Shown: positions 11,900-24,800, counted from the first letter of the stretch. The stretch: 64,000 bases of DNA from Hippophae tibetana (GCA_037013495.1 CM072811.1:14886659-14950658), one strand, 5' to 3'. The notes: generated by a model not told the origin, from the sequence alone. Made by a program: numbers and translations.

Positions 11900-12460
11900 A
11901 AGTAATGTTTTTTTTTATGAACTGTAATTTTATTTTACTATTCAAGCTATATTATTTCTTATTAACTTAAAAATTTTGAAATATTGAAATTTTTTATTTT
12001 TTTATTTTTTTATTTTTTTATTTTTTTATTTTTTTATTTTTTTATCTTTTTTTTTAAATTTTTATTTTTTTTTATGAACGGTAATTTTATTTTACTATTC
12101 ACGCTATCTTATTTCTTATTAACTTAAATTTTTTTGAAAATTTAAAATTTTTTTTTATTTTTTTTTTATGAACAATAATTTTATTTTACTATTCACGCTA
12201 TCTTATTTAACTTAAAATTTATTTTGAAATTTTAATTTTTTTTTTGTTTTTTTTTACTATTTATGAACGGTAATTTTATTTTACTATTCACGCTCTATTA
12301 TTTAACTTAAAATTTATTTTGAAATTTTAATTTTTTTTTGTTTTTTTTTTACTATTCATGAACAGTAATTTTATTTTACTATTCACGCTCTATTATTTAA
12401 CTTAAAATTTATTTTGAAATTTTAATTTTTTTTTTACTATTCATGAACGGTAAAATATTT
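11900..12460 (-). repeat. Tandem 80-95-bp repeats and T-rich tracts in the Athila leader
   Basis: Five to six copies of a unit containing ATGAACGGTAATTTTATT, ACTATTCACGCT and TTAACTTAAAATTTATTTTG follow one another, separated by poly-T. A TTTTTTA microsatellite occupies about 12,000-12,045. The array lies between PBS and gag, so it is transcribed as a 5' leader in the A-rich sense. Confidence 0.75.
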
Positions 12461-12649
12461 TTACTTCAAATTTCTAATTTCTAAATTATTTTACAATTTA
12501 AAAATTATTTTTTTTTATTTTTTTATTTTTTTATTTTTATTTTTATTTCTTATGAATTTTGAAATTTGATTATTGCTAAAATATCACAATTATTTACAGC
12601 ACAAAAATGTTTTTAAAATTTTAATAAATAATTTAAAAACGCTATTCCT

Positions 12650-12667
12650 TCCTCGACAACGGCGCCA
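12650..12667 (-). other. Athila primer-binding site (tRNA-Asp)
   Basis: On the minus strand, six bases inside the 5' LTR, the sequence is TGGCGCCGTTGTCGAGGA. It pairs with the 3' end of plant tRNA-Asp apart from two positions. A tRNA-Asp primer is typical of Athila-type elements. Confidence 0.85.
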
Positions 12668-14090
12668 AAAACTTGATGGGCGAAAATCGGCATCGCCGAT
12701 TCTTGCCAATACTTTGGTTTTAATATTTATAAAACTCTCGCAAGTGCACGAATCATTTCGAAGAAAATGATAAGTATACTCCCAAGGTCGATCTAAGGAA
12801 GGAATGTATGTGGTTTTTAATTCATTATTCAAACTTTTAAAAACAAAATTAAATCCTAAACATCCTGTCACGATAGTTTGGTTTTTGTGTTCCTAATCTA
12901 ATAAAATAAACATATATACAGATTAATTAAATATAATCTAATAATGTAAATATAAACATAGATACAAATTCAATAAATAATTATCTAAAAATAAACATAT
13001 ATACAGATTCAATAAATATTCATGCAAATTTTTATCATTTATATTAGCGGAGTATTTATGGATGTAATAACTAAATTAATTATGATTGCTCATATTAACT
13101 AGGTTATTAAAGATATAAATTGATATTTTATTGATTCTCTTTTTTTTATATAAATACCACCTTTGGTGGGGTTAAATATTCTTTGTTAACTAAACAAATC
13201 AATTAACACCTATGGGTGGGGTTGATAACTAATATGCTTAATTAAATTAATTCATTTTTCTAAGAGATTGAAAATGAACCATTTAAATGCCACCTTTGGT
13301 GGGGTTAGACAATTTAAACATTATTCAAGGTGTCCAAATTAAACATAAGAATTTAATTATCCGAGTACTAACTTTCAAGTTTTAAAACGACTATTGAAAA
13401 CATGTTGTCAAAACATTTTCACATAATAATTCTTATAAAAACTTTTGAAATAGAGTTTCACTCTAACTACCGGGCGATTGTACCAACAAATAAAAGAGCA
13501 CTACTCTAAATTAGACCGGATAACTAAACCTTAAAATCTAATTTTCAGGTTTAAGTTTGTAATGAAAAATAATATATTTCTCTCTAACATTCTTAATATA
13601 AAATCTTGAATAAAAACAAAATCAATTCATTTTAGAGATTTTTACCTATTTAATATTTCGCAAGCATAACAACATCATTATTACATCATATTTACTAAAC
13701 AGCCAGCATATTTAAATTTAACCACAGACAAATTAAATATAACATGTAAGAATAAAGCATAAAAATAACTGTAAAGAAAATAAAATCCTTACAGAACTTC
13801 GACGCTATTCCCGTAGCTGGAAAACCTCCGAGCAGAATTTGCACTTCCATATATTGAATCAAAAATCTAAATTATTACAAAAACATTACAAGTTCCTCTC
13901 AAAAAGAGAAGAACTCTAAACCTAAGAGAATTGAACTAAAAACTAAGAGAATTGAACTAAAAACTAAGAGAAAAACTAAGAAAAGCTTAGAAACTAAGAA
14001 AGAAACTAAGAAAACTCAAAAACTAAGAAATGAGAGAAAGAAAGAAGAGAGAAGTGAGTTTTGAAGGTGTGTTTTGAAGTGAAGGGAAGG

Positions 14091-14103
14091 GGGTATTTAT
14101 AGG
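14091..14103 (-). promoter_or_regulatory. Athila LTR promoter, TATA box
   Basis: The minus strand reads CCTATAAATACCC. Transcription would start about 30 bp further, near 14,060, and run into the leader and gag genes. Two TGACGTCA octamers lie about 70-100 bp upstream. Confidence 0.65.
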
Positions 14104-14168
14104 TGAGGATGGAGAGAAAAAGTAGAGAAAAAAATGTTTAAAAAATATAAAAACGCAGATTAGTGATT

Positions 14169-14193
14169 GCTGACGTCATTTGATGACGTCAGC
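14169..14193. promoter_or_regulatory. Palindrome with two TGACGTCA sites (5' LTR copy)
   Basis: This is identical to the palindrome in the 3' LTR: two 11-bp arms and a 3-bp loop. In the 5' LTR it is placed to act as an upstream element of the element's own promoter. bZIP binding is inferred from the motif. Confidence 0.6.
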
Positions 14194-14894
14194 ATGACGG
14201 GGGGCGGCTGCACAGTACCGGGTATGAACAGTACCGCGGCTGCACAATATCGGGTATGAACAGTACCGCGGATGAACAGTGCCGCGGATGAACAGTGCCG
14301 CGGATGAACAGTGCGCGTGGATGAACAGTTCCGCGCGCAGCTTGGGGCGGAGCTGGGCGGTGGGGCGCGGCGGCCGGGCGACACGGCGGCGCGATTTGCT
14401 CCTTTCTGACATTTTTGTCCTTTTTGACCCATTTTGTCCAATTTTTCCATATTTGTTAACCTTTCCCCATTTATTTATTAATATATTTGTGATGTATTGC
14501 TTCCAGTATTCCTCTTTGAGTTTTTAAGTTGCGTTTTTAAGCCAAAATACCCGTGATTCCGAAAAAGACAAATTTATATAAATATATGATAAAACATATA
14601 AATATATATATTTTTAATCAATTAATGTGCATAAAATCATGGTTATTTTAGTGCTTTTTGAGCACTTATCAATGACATGGAAAGTACATATAGCTATGCA
14701 TTCATATTGAACTTAGGGACAGTCTCTTGGACATTAAATAAAAAAGAAATAGTAGCACAATCATCAATTGAAGTAGAGTAAATTCTAGTGGCTCTCACTA
14801 CAAGTCAAGTAAAATAGTAAAAGAAAATTCTTGGAAGTCATGGGAGAATCAAAAGAAAAAGCTACAGAGATATATTGTGATATTAAGTTGGCTA

Positions 14895-15775
14895 CACTAC
14901 TACAAAATGGGGTATTATCGACGCTACACGTAAACGTAGCATCGGTTGACGTGGTGAACCGACGCTATCCACGTAGGGTAGCGTCGGTTGACATGGTGAA
15001 CTGACGTTATCCATGTACCGTAGCGTCGGTTGACGTGGTGAACCGACGCTATCCACGTAGCATAGCGTCGGTTGACACTTGGAACCGATGCTATCCACGT
15101 AGCGTAGCGTCGGTTGACACTTGGAACCGATGCTATCCATGTATTATAGCGTCGGTTGACACCTAGAACCGATGCTATACACGTGGATAAATTCTTTTCT
15201 CTTCTTTCTTCCCCAAACAGAAACTATTCCAAGCGCTGCATAACTCTCAAAAACACAAAACCTCTTCCATTTCTCCTCTATACTTTCTCATTTTCTGGCC
15301 ACCTACGACCACCAATTCCAGTGCCGGTCAATGGGTTTTCTTCCTCTCTAACTAATCTCTTAGATCCCCTATTTTTTTGAGCAAAATACTCAAAAAATTT
15401 ATACTCATTTCTCACTTACAAAACACCATTTTTTCTTCATTTCCTTCATTTTGTCACTTCATTTACTCTTGTAAGTATTTCTATTAATCCTACGTACTTA
15501 TTATTCGTTTTCTTTTTGTTATTATGTGTTATTATTTGTGTATAAATTTTTGTATTTTTATTATTATGTGTATAATTTTTTATGTTTCTGTTATTATGTG
15601 TTATTATTTATGAGTATAAATTTTTATATTTCTATTATTTTGTGTTATTATTTATGAGTATAATAGAAAATGAGCAAATTTTGTAAAAAACAATTAGTGA
15701 ACCGACTTTACGTTTTAAGTCATTTCATTTAAAGTCGGTTTTTAATCGACTTTAATACCTCTTTTTGTAGTAGTG
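14895..15775. mobile_element. Non-autonomous CACTA transposon (881 bp)
   Basis: The ends are CACTACTACAAAA and TTTTTGTAGTAGTG, the classic terminal inverted repeat of plant CACTA (En/Spm) elements. The 3-bp target duplication is CTA (14,892-14,894) and TTA (15,776-15,778), with one mismatch. Removing the element and one duplication restores the copia frame. Subterminal arrays of GCGTCGGTTGAC motifs lie at the left end, and AAGTCGG/CCGACTTT motifs at the right. No transposase ORF is present, so it would depend on enzyme supplied elsewhere. Confidence 0.9.
14919..15182. repeat. CACTA subterminal repeat array
   Basis: Six or so units of about 42 bp alternate GCGTCGGTTGACRYGG and AACCGACGCTATCCACGTA, so each unit contains inverted halves. 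Such subterminal repeats are typical transposase-binding sites of CACTA elements; binding here is inferred. ORFs across the array are artefacts. Confidence 0.75.
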
Positions 15776-15999
15776 TTATAGCAATGATAAGGAATCCAGT
15801 GTTTCAAAGTAGAACAAAGCACATAAGTATAAAATATCACTTCATTAGAGAAACAGAAGCTAATAAAGAAATAAAACTTAAGTACGACAAGTCAGAGGAT
15901 CAAAAGGCTGACATTTTCACAAAGGCACTACCTCGAACAAAGTTCAAGTTACTCCAAGAGATAATTGGAGTAATTGAAATTAACATGAAAGAGAAATGA

Positions 16000-16440
16000 T
16001 AGAAATTGATGATAATTTCTCTAGAATAGTCTACAAATGTCTTAGAATAAAATATATCTTAGTGATGTCTAGAACTGTTTGGATAAAATGTAAAATGTGT
16101 AGCTATGATTGAATAGATAATTTTAGATATTCTTGGTTCCTAGGTAAATCTTATGAACAATTCTAGAATCATTAACTAAAGCAAGTAGGTGGAATTGTAT
16201 AGAACCTACTTGCTCAATTATAAATAGCCATACACGCCACTCATGTAAGATAAGTTGAGTAACTAATTCAATACAAGGTCTTCTAAAATCATCTTGTCTC
16301 ACCTTTACTTAATAGCCTTTTCACTTGTCCTCCTTTGATCAACTACCTAGCCAATACCATATCATAAGACCCAAATACCCAAGTATTCAATAATACACAA
16401 GCTTATCAATACACGTTACTAGAAAATACTATTCAACTTA
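16000..16440 (+). repeat. Probable C1 3' LTR
   Basis: A purine-rich tract (GAAAGAGAAATGATAGAAAT) follows the end of C1 pol. Beyond it lies LTR-like sequence with a TATA box (ATTATAAATAGCC near 16,208) and a likely transcribed region. I could not find the matching 5' LTR, so both borders are approximate. Confidence 0.5.
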
Positions 16441-16929
16441 AATAACTTTCCTTTCACATATTCTAAAAACCATCATGCTTGCTCAAATACTTTAGTGGTT
16501 GAGGATATATAGGCATACATTTTCTCTAGAGCTTAATCTTAGGATTCTCTGTTAGAATGGTGCATTGACCTAGTAACATGTGAGAGCCCTAAATAGTTTG
16601 TGTTTTATAATTTCTTTTAGGACCACTACTAGCCTTCTAAATATTAACAAATATGATGGTCAATATCCATCCAATAACATTTAGGATGATCGATAGATAT
16701 CTTATAAGTTAACACTTACGATGATTAGTACCAATCTTAAAAGAACTTCTTTTATGACCATCAAAAGTTGTCCTATAAACTTCCACATAATATTTTGCAT
16801 AATAGCTTTCCTACACAACATATAAATAGTTATTAGCTTGTAGTTGTCCTATTTGTTTTTCACTCAAACATAGTAGCTGTCCTATATGTCTTATGTTGTT
16901 ATAGTGATACCTAAGCCCCAGCCTCCATG
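16441..16929. other. Unassigned AT-rich sequence
   Basis: I see no ORF, repeat or recognisable element in this stretch. Confidence 0.4.
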
Positions 16930-18647
16930 ATAAGTATACTCACAAGGTCGATCTAACGAAGGAATATATATAATTTTTAATTTATTATTCAAACTTTTAA
17001 AAACAAATTAAATCCTAAATATCATATCACGGTATTTTAGTTTTTGTGTTCTAATATAATGAAATAATAAAAATAAACATATATATGGATTCAATAAACA
17101 ATAATGCAAATATTTATCATTTATAACAGTGGAGTATTTAAGGATATAATAATTAAGTTAATTATATTTGCTCATATTATTTAGGTTATTAAAGATATAA
17201 ACTAATATTTATTGATTTTCTCTTTTTTATATGAATATCACTTTTGGTATGGTTAGATTTTCTTTGTTAATTAAACAAATCAATTAACACCTATGGGTAT
17301 AGTCGATAACTAATTTGGTCAATTAAATTATTTTTTTTTTCTAATAGATTGAAAATGAGCCATTTAAAACACCACATTTGGTGGGATTAGACGTTTTAAA
17401 CTTTATTCAATGTGTCTAAATTAAACCTAAAAATTTAATTATCCAAGTACTAACTTTCAAGTTTTAAAACCATTATTGAAAATATGTTATCAATATATTT
17501 TCAAATATTAATTCTTATAAAAAAAATTTGAAATAGAACTTCACTCTAACTACCGGATAATTATACCAACAAATAAAATAACACTACTTTAAATCAAACC
17601 GAATAATTAAACATTATAATCTAATTTTAATATTTAAGTTTGTAATAAAAAATAATATATTTCTCTCTAGCATCCTTAATATAAAATCTTGAATAAAAAC
17701 AAAATCAATTTATTTTATAAAAATGTTTTACCTATTTTATATTTTGCAAGCATAAAAACGTTATTATTATATTATATTTACAAACAGCCAACCATGTTAA
17801 ATTTAATCACAGATAAATTAAATATAACATATAAGAATAAAACATAAAAAGATAATTATAAAGAATCCATTAAATTATACCTTAATAAAATCCTTACGAT
17901 AGTTTTATGCTAATTTTGTTGCTAGAAAACCTCCAAACGGACTTACATATCCGCTTATTGAATCAAAAACTAAAAATTTATAAAAACATAGCTAGTTCTT
18001 CTCAAAAAGAGAAGAACTTAAAAACTAAAAACTAAAAAAATGAAAACTTTCTAGAGAGAGAAAGTGCTCAAAAAATTGTGTTTTGGAATGGGAAAAGAGG
18101 GTCCTTTTATAGGTGAGAAAAAGGTAAAAAAAAAAATGGGAGAAAATATTTCAAAATTTGAATTTGGACGCATTTGGACAGGTTGACACGTTTATGGGGA
18201 GCGAAAATCTTGGTAGACGGGCGGTTGGTGCGCAGGAGACAACGATGAGTGTGCTGGCGCTCACGTGACATGGAACGGATGTGTTGCTACGTGTGGGGTT
18301 CAACGCGGATGGGCATCTACGCGCGCTAGTGCGCACAAGACTTGATGCAAATGGGATGTTGCGCACAAAATTTTGGTCTTTTTGACATTTTTGATCCATT
18401 TTTTCTATCCTTTTGAATTTTTCTCATTTATTTTCTCAATATATTTGTGACGTATTTCTTCCAGTATTCTTTTTCATATCTTTAAGTTATTTTTGAACAA
18501 AAATACTTAAAAAACAATAAAAATACCCATATTTTCAAAATGACAAATTTATAAAAAAAATTGATAAAATCATACAAATATAAATCTATTTAATCAATTA
18601 AAGTATATTAAATCATGATAATTTTCGTGTTTTTTAAGCACTCATCA
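16930..18647 (-). repeat. Diverged LTR of the same Athila family
   Basis: The sequence is colinear with the Athila LTR from its TGATAAGTATACTC.CAAGG segment to the terminal GCACTCATCA. It lacks the first 95 or so bases and is clearly older, with many substitutions and indels. A TATA box remains (CTATAAAAGGACC on the minus strand near 18,105). The adjoining bases (minus strand GGGTGGGGAG, 18,648-18,657) look like a polypurine tract. This is therefore the 3' LTR of a largely lost element rather than a clean solo LTR. Confidence 0.8.
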
Positions 18648-18657
18648 CTCCCCACCC

Positions 18658-19440
18658 ATTCAAAGGAACCCTCTTGAAGACGTTGTAAGATCCTTTGCTA
18701 CTAACACTCTTAAATTTTAGTAGGAAACTTAGGCATCCATCAAGAACTAGAGGGTGGTAATAATAATCGTAAAAAAAACCTACCCAACTGAAACTAACAT
18801 GAGTCGATCCAAATCAAGTTTTACGATTTATAAGTCTAAATAGGGTGGTTTTTGTTTTGAAAATGCAAAAACTAACTTTATCAAGTTGGTTAAAGTTTCA
18901 AAGTTTACAAATAGTTATTTAACCTAATCGACCTATATCATACTAATGCACATATTTATATTTTCATTTTATATATTTATAGTGTATATCTCATATATGT
19001 TTATGATCATCTAATTTTAATTAAAATAATAATGTCAATTAAAAAGGTAAAACTACTTATATTATTCTTCTCTAATGTTTATTTTTATAAATTAGTAATA
19101 TAACTAATAATAATTTACTCATTTTTAAGCATTCTAATCTACTTGAAAATTTGTGCAAAAATCTAATTTAAATTCTAAAATACAATATTTTTTTAATTAA
19201 ATTATTGATTAAATATTAAAATTATTTATTAATTTAACATTAACACAAAGACAAAATTATTTAAATCTACTTTAAAATTATGTAGGTCTAAACCACAAAC
19301 CGAACATACCAAATTGACCTAAATAGGTTTGTCTAATGTTCATTAACTGATATTTTATAAATCGGTTTCAATTCTTCATTTAACAATTCGATATATGTCT
19401 AGGGTTAACATTTTAGACAAAAATTGACTAAAAATGAACC
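18658..19440. other. Unassigned AT-rich sequence
   Basis: No convincing gene or element is visible. It may include decayed interior of the element whose LTR ends at 18,647. Confidence 0.4.
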
Positions 19441-19810
19441 ACGCCAACCCCTCTTAGAAACTTTAAGACTCAAGTTGATCAATTGGCGACAGTTGTAGGA
19501 ATGCTAGAGGCACAAGCATTTGGCAACTCACCCCACAAATTGTTGTCATCACTTTAAAGAGTGGCAAGCAGCTAGAAAATCCCAAACAAGTCCCTAATAA
19601 TGCCATATATAAAGAGGGTACTAATAAATGAGAATAATTTGAGGAAGAGAATACCACCCTACAATAAGAGATATTTTGGCTCCCAAGGTAGTACCCAAAA
19701 CTTTCCTCTCTACTAATGAACTTATTTTACCTTTTTCTCGCAGGTTTAGAGATACAAAGAACAAGTTGCCAGCTTTTTTATCAAGATTTTTTTCGAGAAT
19801 TTATGGTCAT
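19441..19810 (+). pseudogene. Gypsy gag/protease linker fragment
   Basis: In shifting frames the translation gives QVDQLATVVGMLEAQAFG, SGKQLENPKQVPN and LPFSRRFRDTKNKLP. These match the linker between gag and protease in Athila/Tat-type gypsy polyproteins. It is short and frameshifted, and non-functional. Its strand is opposite to the nearby Athila copies. Confidence 0.55.
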
Positions 19811-21184
19811 GCCTAGTGATTGTAGAGAACCAAAGAAGTTTTGTCTTTTAAAACCTATCTAGATATCTCTTGTAGTCTTGTTCTATTCTACTGTTTGTAA
19901 GTGATGCTTATCTGGGAAAGTTTAAATACTGGATATCGTGTTTGAATTGTAATATTCTAAAATGCAAGTCATTGTTCTTTTATGTCAAGTAGGAAATAGA
20001 ATATGAATTTTGTAAAATTGGTTACCTTAGCATTCCTTATTAGAAAAAGGGTTTTCAAGTTTAAGGGTTTTGTCTGACAAGAAATTAAGCAAAAATACTT
20101 AGTCGAAGCTTTCTACACTTCTCATGTAGCATGCACTCTGACTCGGCTCAACTTGTGACCCTTACAGTTTGAAACTTTCGTGGCCTTGCATTTTAGAATA
20201 TTGCAATTGATTGAATTCCTTGTATAAAATATTTTAAAATCATCACAAACCTTCCTTTTCTCTTCCTTTTCTATTGCAATATATGATGGTTTTTAAACTT
20301 TACATGTATATAAAACTAGAAAGAGAGTATAGGAAAGTCATTTCTTATCTCAATGACAACAAAGGGAGAATAACTTCGTAACATTAGGAGTATATTAAGA
20401 GAGAGAGAAGGAAAGTAGCAGGAGTGAGAAAAATAATGAAAACCTAACAATATAGATAGGCCAAAAGTATTTGTTTCTATACTATGGTAGTATAAAAAAA
20501 ATAGAGAAATTACCTTAACTAACACTTTAAAAATTTATAATAGTTAAAATAACATCTCAATAATATTGAAAAAGATCTAATTGAATAGTATTTATTATTA
20601 AATGAGTCTAAATGATTATATATGAGATGGACATAAAGAGTTACTATTTTTATAATTACAAGTTTTAAGAATTTTTTTCTTTTATTTATTTTTTTTTTTT
20701 TGCAAAAAATATTTTTACAAAGAGATAATGTAAATTAACAAATATATTACTCAAATATTAAGAAAGTTACAAACATAACATCTAAATTTATCAAGTTACA
20801 AATATAGTACCAAAATACCATAAGTGTTACAAAGATATCATCCTAATATAATTTATGATATTTTGATGATATATTTATAAAAGGAAACTCTTAAAAATAT
20901 TTTCCAAGTTACTGGATGATATGTTGTTAACACTTATTGTATTTTAATGTTACATTGTTACAGGAAAAAATTAGATGATACTCAATAGTATATTTATTAA
21001 TTTAACCAAAAGATTAAATAAGTGGATTTAAAATATGGATGAAATATTAAGAAGTTTCGGGGTTACGAGAGTACTTTGAGTTCATCTTTTTAAAGTTCAA
21101 ACCATTTGTATTTGTAAAACTGCAGGCAAGAGTAACATGACAATATACATAGAAAATTAAGCTAACTTTACCGTGTCATAAAAC
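19811..21184. other. Unassigned AT-rich sequence
   Basis: I see no gene here. I looked for the missing last exons of the membrane-protein pseudogene (a tryptophan-rich WWPYPF-type segment) on the minus strand and did not find them. Confidence 0.4.
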
Positions 21185-21628
21185 CGCAAACATGAACGAA
21201 CCATTGGAAAATAATATACAAGCAACTCCACAGTGCGAAATAAGCAAAGCCAGACCTGGTAAATGGCTGAAAGCAGAAAGGAAACTAGTATTGTTTGTAG
21301 TATAAAGGTAATTCCAAGCAAGCTATACTGCTAATTTTTCTCTCATAGTTCTGGAAGGCAATACTAGCCTTTCTTTTCCCTACTTATTACTTATCTCTAA
21401 AGGATTCATGACAGCAATTTTTCTTCAAAATGGAAGTAGCTACAAATTAATGATGACCCAGACTTTGCAAATTAGCATAAATTTGAAAGTAAATGTGACC
21501 TCGACATGTCATTGATATAAATGCATAAGTACGTTTTCCATTAATGGCAGTATTATACTTACAAGGCTATTAAGAGCAGTGTCGATGAGAAGGAAGACAA
21601 TGTTTACAGCATGGAGAGAGACAATCCC
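21185..21628 (-). pseudogene. 3' exon block of the membrane-protein pseudogene
   Basis: This holds two further exons with clean borders: TTTTGCAG|GGG at 21,628 to CTT|GTAAGT at 21,563 (22 codons, phase 0), and TTTCAG|CCA at 21,266 to about GCG|GTTTTA at 21,185. Both encode strongly hydrophobic segments with the family signatures DTALNSL and IIFQWF. No later exon was found. Confidence 0.75.
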
Positions 21629-21845
21629 CTGCAAAACACATACAAATAAAGAGTCAATAAGGAGGTGGTAAGTAATAAGCATTGGTGCTATGCTTATAGA
21701 CAGTTTGGTGTATACTGTATGCTAACATAATGTAGCTCACGTTAGCATTGGTTAGTTACAATTGTTTACTTGCTAATCAAGTACATTTCAATAGTACAAA
21801 TACTGGTATCAGTTTTCCATTCCTACATTGAGCTATAGTTTGCTA

Positions 21846-24800
21846 TGGTATCAAAGCCAAATCAGAACCCTTACAAAGGAGCTCAGTCAATCTCCCACTA
21901 CCTACAATACAAATGCATTAGGAAAATCAACTGAATAGCTGGATAATCAATCTTCACTTCTTGAACTTAGTTTCAATTTAGATTCTGCTTCTACTTACAC
22001 TCTTCCACCTGTGAATATGAATTTTTTGATTAAGTTGGATCAAAGCAACTTTCTGTTATGATGCGAACAATTTCTGTCACTGATCTCAGCCTATGGACTT
22101 GAGAAAATCATTGATCCTATCTGTGCTATTCCTCCACATTTTATGCTTGGAACTCAAATTCTTAATCCTGAATTTGAACACTGGACAAGACTAAATGGAT
22201 TGTGAAGAGTTGGCCATTTGCGTCTGTTTCTTCTAGTGCTCCAATTCACCTGATAAAGCCCGAAATAGCAGTATAGTAATTGTGTGCCTTATAGTCAGCC
22301 CACTCAGGTTTTTCACTAGCTCGCGTTATGGATCTAAGATTATAGTTACAGACAATAAGGAAGGATAATTCTTCAATTGAAGACTATATTCTCAAGATTA
22401 ATTCAATTGCAGATCACCTAGCTGATGCAGGTGAAATTGTTTCTGATCAAGACTTGATTTTGTGTGCTACACGTGGTGTTGATCAACGATATCTTCCTTT
22501 TATTTCATCTCTCTGAATGAGAGCTGGTTCACTAAGTTTTCATGAATTTCAGAACCTCTTACAGTCTCAAAATCGAATGCTTGATCATTAGTCACCATTT
22601 TTTTATGCTAGCCACCTCATGCAGTTTAATGTGGCTGCTGTGGCTGCAACGACATTTAGAGGACCTTCTAGCAGCAATCTTGCACACAAGCTAGCTAACC
22701 CTACCTAGAATATTCATGATTTTTTTGAGTCAAAAAGCACAAAAATCATCTATTGCACCTCTCTCTGGGGACTTTAATCATAGCAAGCATCCTACATCAA
22801 GTCCTAACCCTAAGATTCAATGTCAAATATGTCACAAACCAGGTCATTTTGCAGATCGTTGTTTCAAATTGTGTGACATTCTAGCTTGTAAATTTGTAGG
22901 ACCTTCAGCTTTCACATAATCTTTTCAAGGTTCCTACAACACTCACCCAGTACAACAGTGGTAACTTGATTCGGGTGCCACTCATCACCTTACAAGGACT
23001 GCTAGTAATCTTCAGCATTTGCAACCCTTTTCTAGTTCAGAATCAATCATTGTAGGTAATGACTCTTCCTTACCTATTCATCATCATGGAGATATTGTTG
23101 TCAATGTTGATGGTGTGCCTTTGCATCTTCACAATGTGCTTCACACACCACAAGTTTCCAATAACCTGATTTATGTCCAACAATTGTGCTTTAATAATGA
23201 TGTAGCTGTTGAACTTCATGTTGACACCTATTGTGCTAAGAAGAAGCCAACACATCAAGTACTCATTTAAGGACAAGCTATTGGTGGAGTTTACAGCATT
23301 AAAGGCATACCAGACACTCATCCATCTCAGTTCTTATCATCTCCACCTACTGCATTTTCTAGTGCTTTAGGATGTGTGATGTTTGGCAAATGAGATTTGC
23401 TCACCCTTCTATTGTTGTGTTAGATAAATTGGTTCAATAGTCCTTATTGTTGAATTGTTCAAAGTTGAATAAAAGTCCATGTCATGTTTGTCCTTTGGCC
23501 AAATCACATAAACTTTCTTTCATTTCTAAGCATGTTCTTGCTAAGAATGCCTTTGATTTGATCTAAATGGATATTTGGACATCACCTATAATCTCCACCA
23601 GGGCTAAGTATTTTTTAAGTACTCTTTATTCATTGTAGATGACTTTAGCCACTTTATGTAGATTTACTCTCTCACTTCTAAGAATAATTTGAGTCAATTT
23701 TAATGCTCTTTCTTTCAATGGTGGGAAGACAATTTGGCATTAAGCTTAAAAAAATTCAATCCGACGAGGGTGGTGAGTTTATGTTTCTCACACAAATTGG
23801 GTGCATTGGGACTGTTGCATCTGTGTTACATGCCCCTACACATCTGAGCAAAATAGCATGGTGGAACCTAGAAATCGAATAGAAGTAGAGAAGGGCCTTG
23901 CCATCTTGTTACAAAGTAGTGTGCCTTTACCTATGTGGGTACATACCTTTAGAACTTCAATTTTCACCATTAACAGACTACCTTCCAAAGTTCAAGACTT
24001 TCAAACTCCTTACTCTCTTCTATATGGAAAATCCCCTGAATATGAATTTTTCAATCTTTAACTCACTGTGCTTTCCACGCCTAGGCTCTTTACTCAACAT
24101 AAACTTCAACCAAGGTCCACTGAATGTGTATTCTTTGGTTATACCCCTAAAAAAACGTGGTTATTTGTGTCTTGATCTGTCAACTAACAAACTCTACACT
24201 TCTAGATATGTACAGTTCTATGAAGGTCAATTTCCTTATAAATTATTAACCTTTAATACTAATGTAACCACTACTGAGTTTCTTACATTTTCTTTCTCAT
24301 CCATTGAGATAGAGTGTTTGGTTGAAACTCCAATAAAGTTTCCAACCTTGCAATCTGAGTTACCTAATATTACACTCTCTAGTCTAGCATCTGATACCAT
24401 TGATAGTCCCACTTCTCTGAAGCCAAGTTGAACCAAGTTCACTCAGTCAATCTCCAAATACTCTTCCAGATTCACCACCTTGTCTTCAATGGTAACCAGG
24501 GCTAAGGTAGGTATTGTCAAACCAAAACACTTTGCTTATGTCTCCATTACTATCCTACTTGCACCTGCTTGCTATGAGGAAGCACAACAGAAAGATGCAA
24601 TAAGAGTGGAATTTGATGCTTGGGTGAAAAACAAAACCTAGATTTTGGTTTTCAAACCTCTTGGATGCAAGCCTATCACCTCTAGATGGAGAGTCAAAAT
24701 GAAGAATGATAGCTGTTTGGACATATGGCCTGGTACTCGATCCATTTTACTGCTCAGCCCTAACCGTCAGCCCGAGCCGTAAGACAACAACCCAAGCCAT

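Larger units (their letters stand above)
760..14671 (-). mobile_element. Complete Athila-type Ty3/gypsy LTR retrotransposon (13.9 kb)
   Basis: This is a full LTR retrotransposon read on the minus strand. Its 2.0-kb LTRs (760-2760 and 12,674-14,671) begin TGATG and end CATCA. A 5-bp target duplication ATGAC flanks it exactly (755-759 and 14,672-14,676). The primer-binding site is complementary to tRNA-Asp. One open 1,723-codon gag-pol frame and a second separate gag frame lie inside, and I see no env-like ORF in the 1.9 kb after pol. Domain sequence (DLGA protease, FMDD reverse transcriptase), the PBS and the motifs after pol fit the Athila lineage. It inserted into copia element C1. Intact pol and clean target duplications suggest a young, possibly autonomous copy, although the LTRs have accumulated visible differences. 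Confidence 0.93.
12674..14671 (-). repeat. Athila 5' LTR
   Basis: This is the upstream LTR in element orientation. U3 runs from 14,671 to about 14,070. It holds a GC-rich repeat block (about 14,200-14,400), a bZIP-type palindrome (14,169-14,193) and a TATA box (about 14,091-14,103), followed by a pyrimidine-rich likely start region. The PBS lies just inside. Confidence 0.93.
14672..15999 (+). pseudogene. Copia C1, RNase H and pol C-terminus (3' part, split by CACTA)
   Basis: This continues the C1 RNase H after the Athila insertion: ESTYSYAFILNLGTVSW, then a QSSIEVE-type motif and YCDIKLA up to 14,894. After the CACTA insertion it resumes at 15,779 with IAMIRNPVFQSRTKHI and ends with IFTKALPRTKF before a stop at 15,997-15,999. 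Removing both insertions gives one continuous copia RNase H reading through the junctions, although stops remain elsewhere. Confidence 0.85.
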
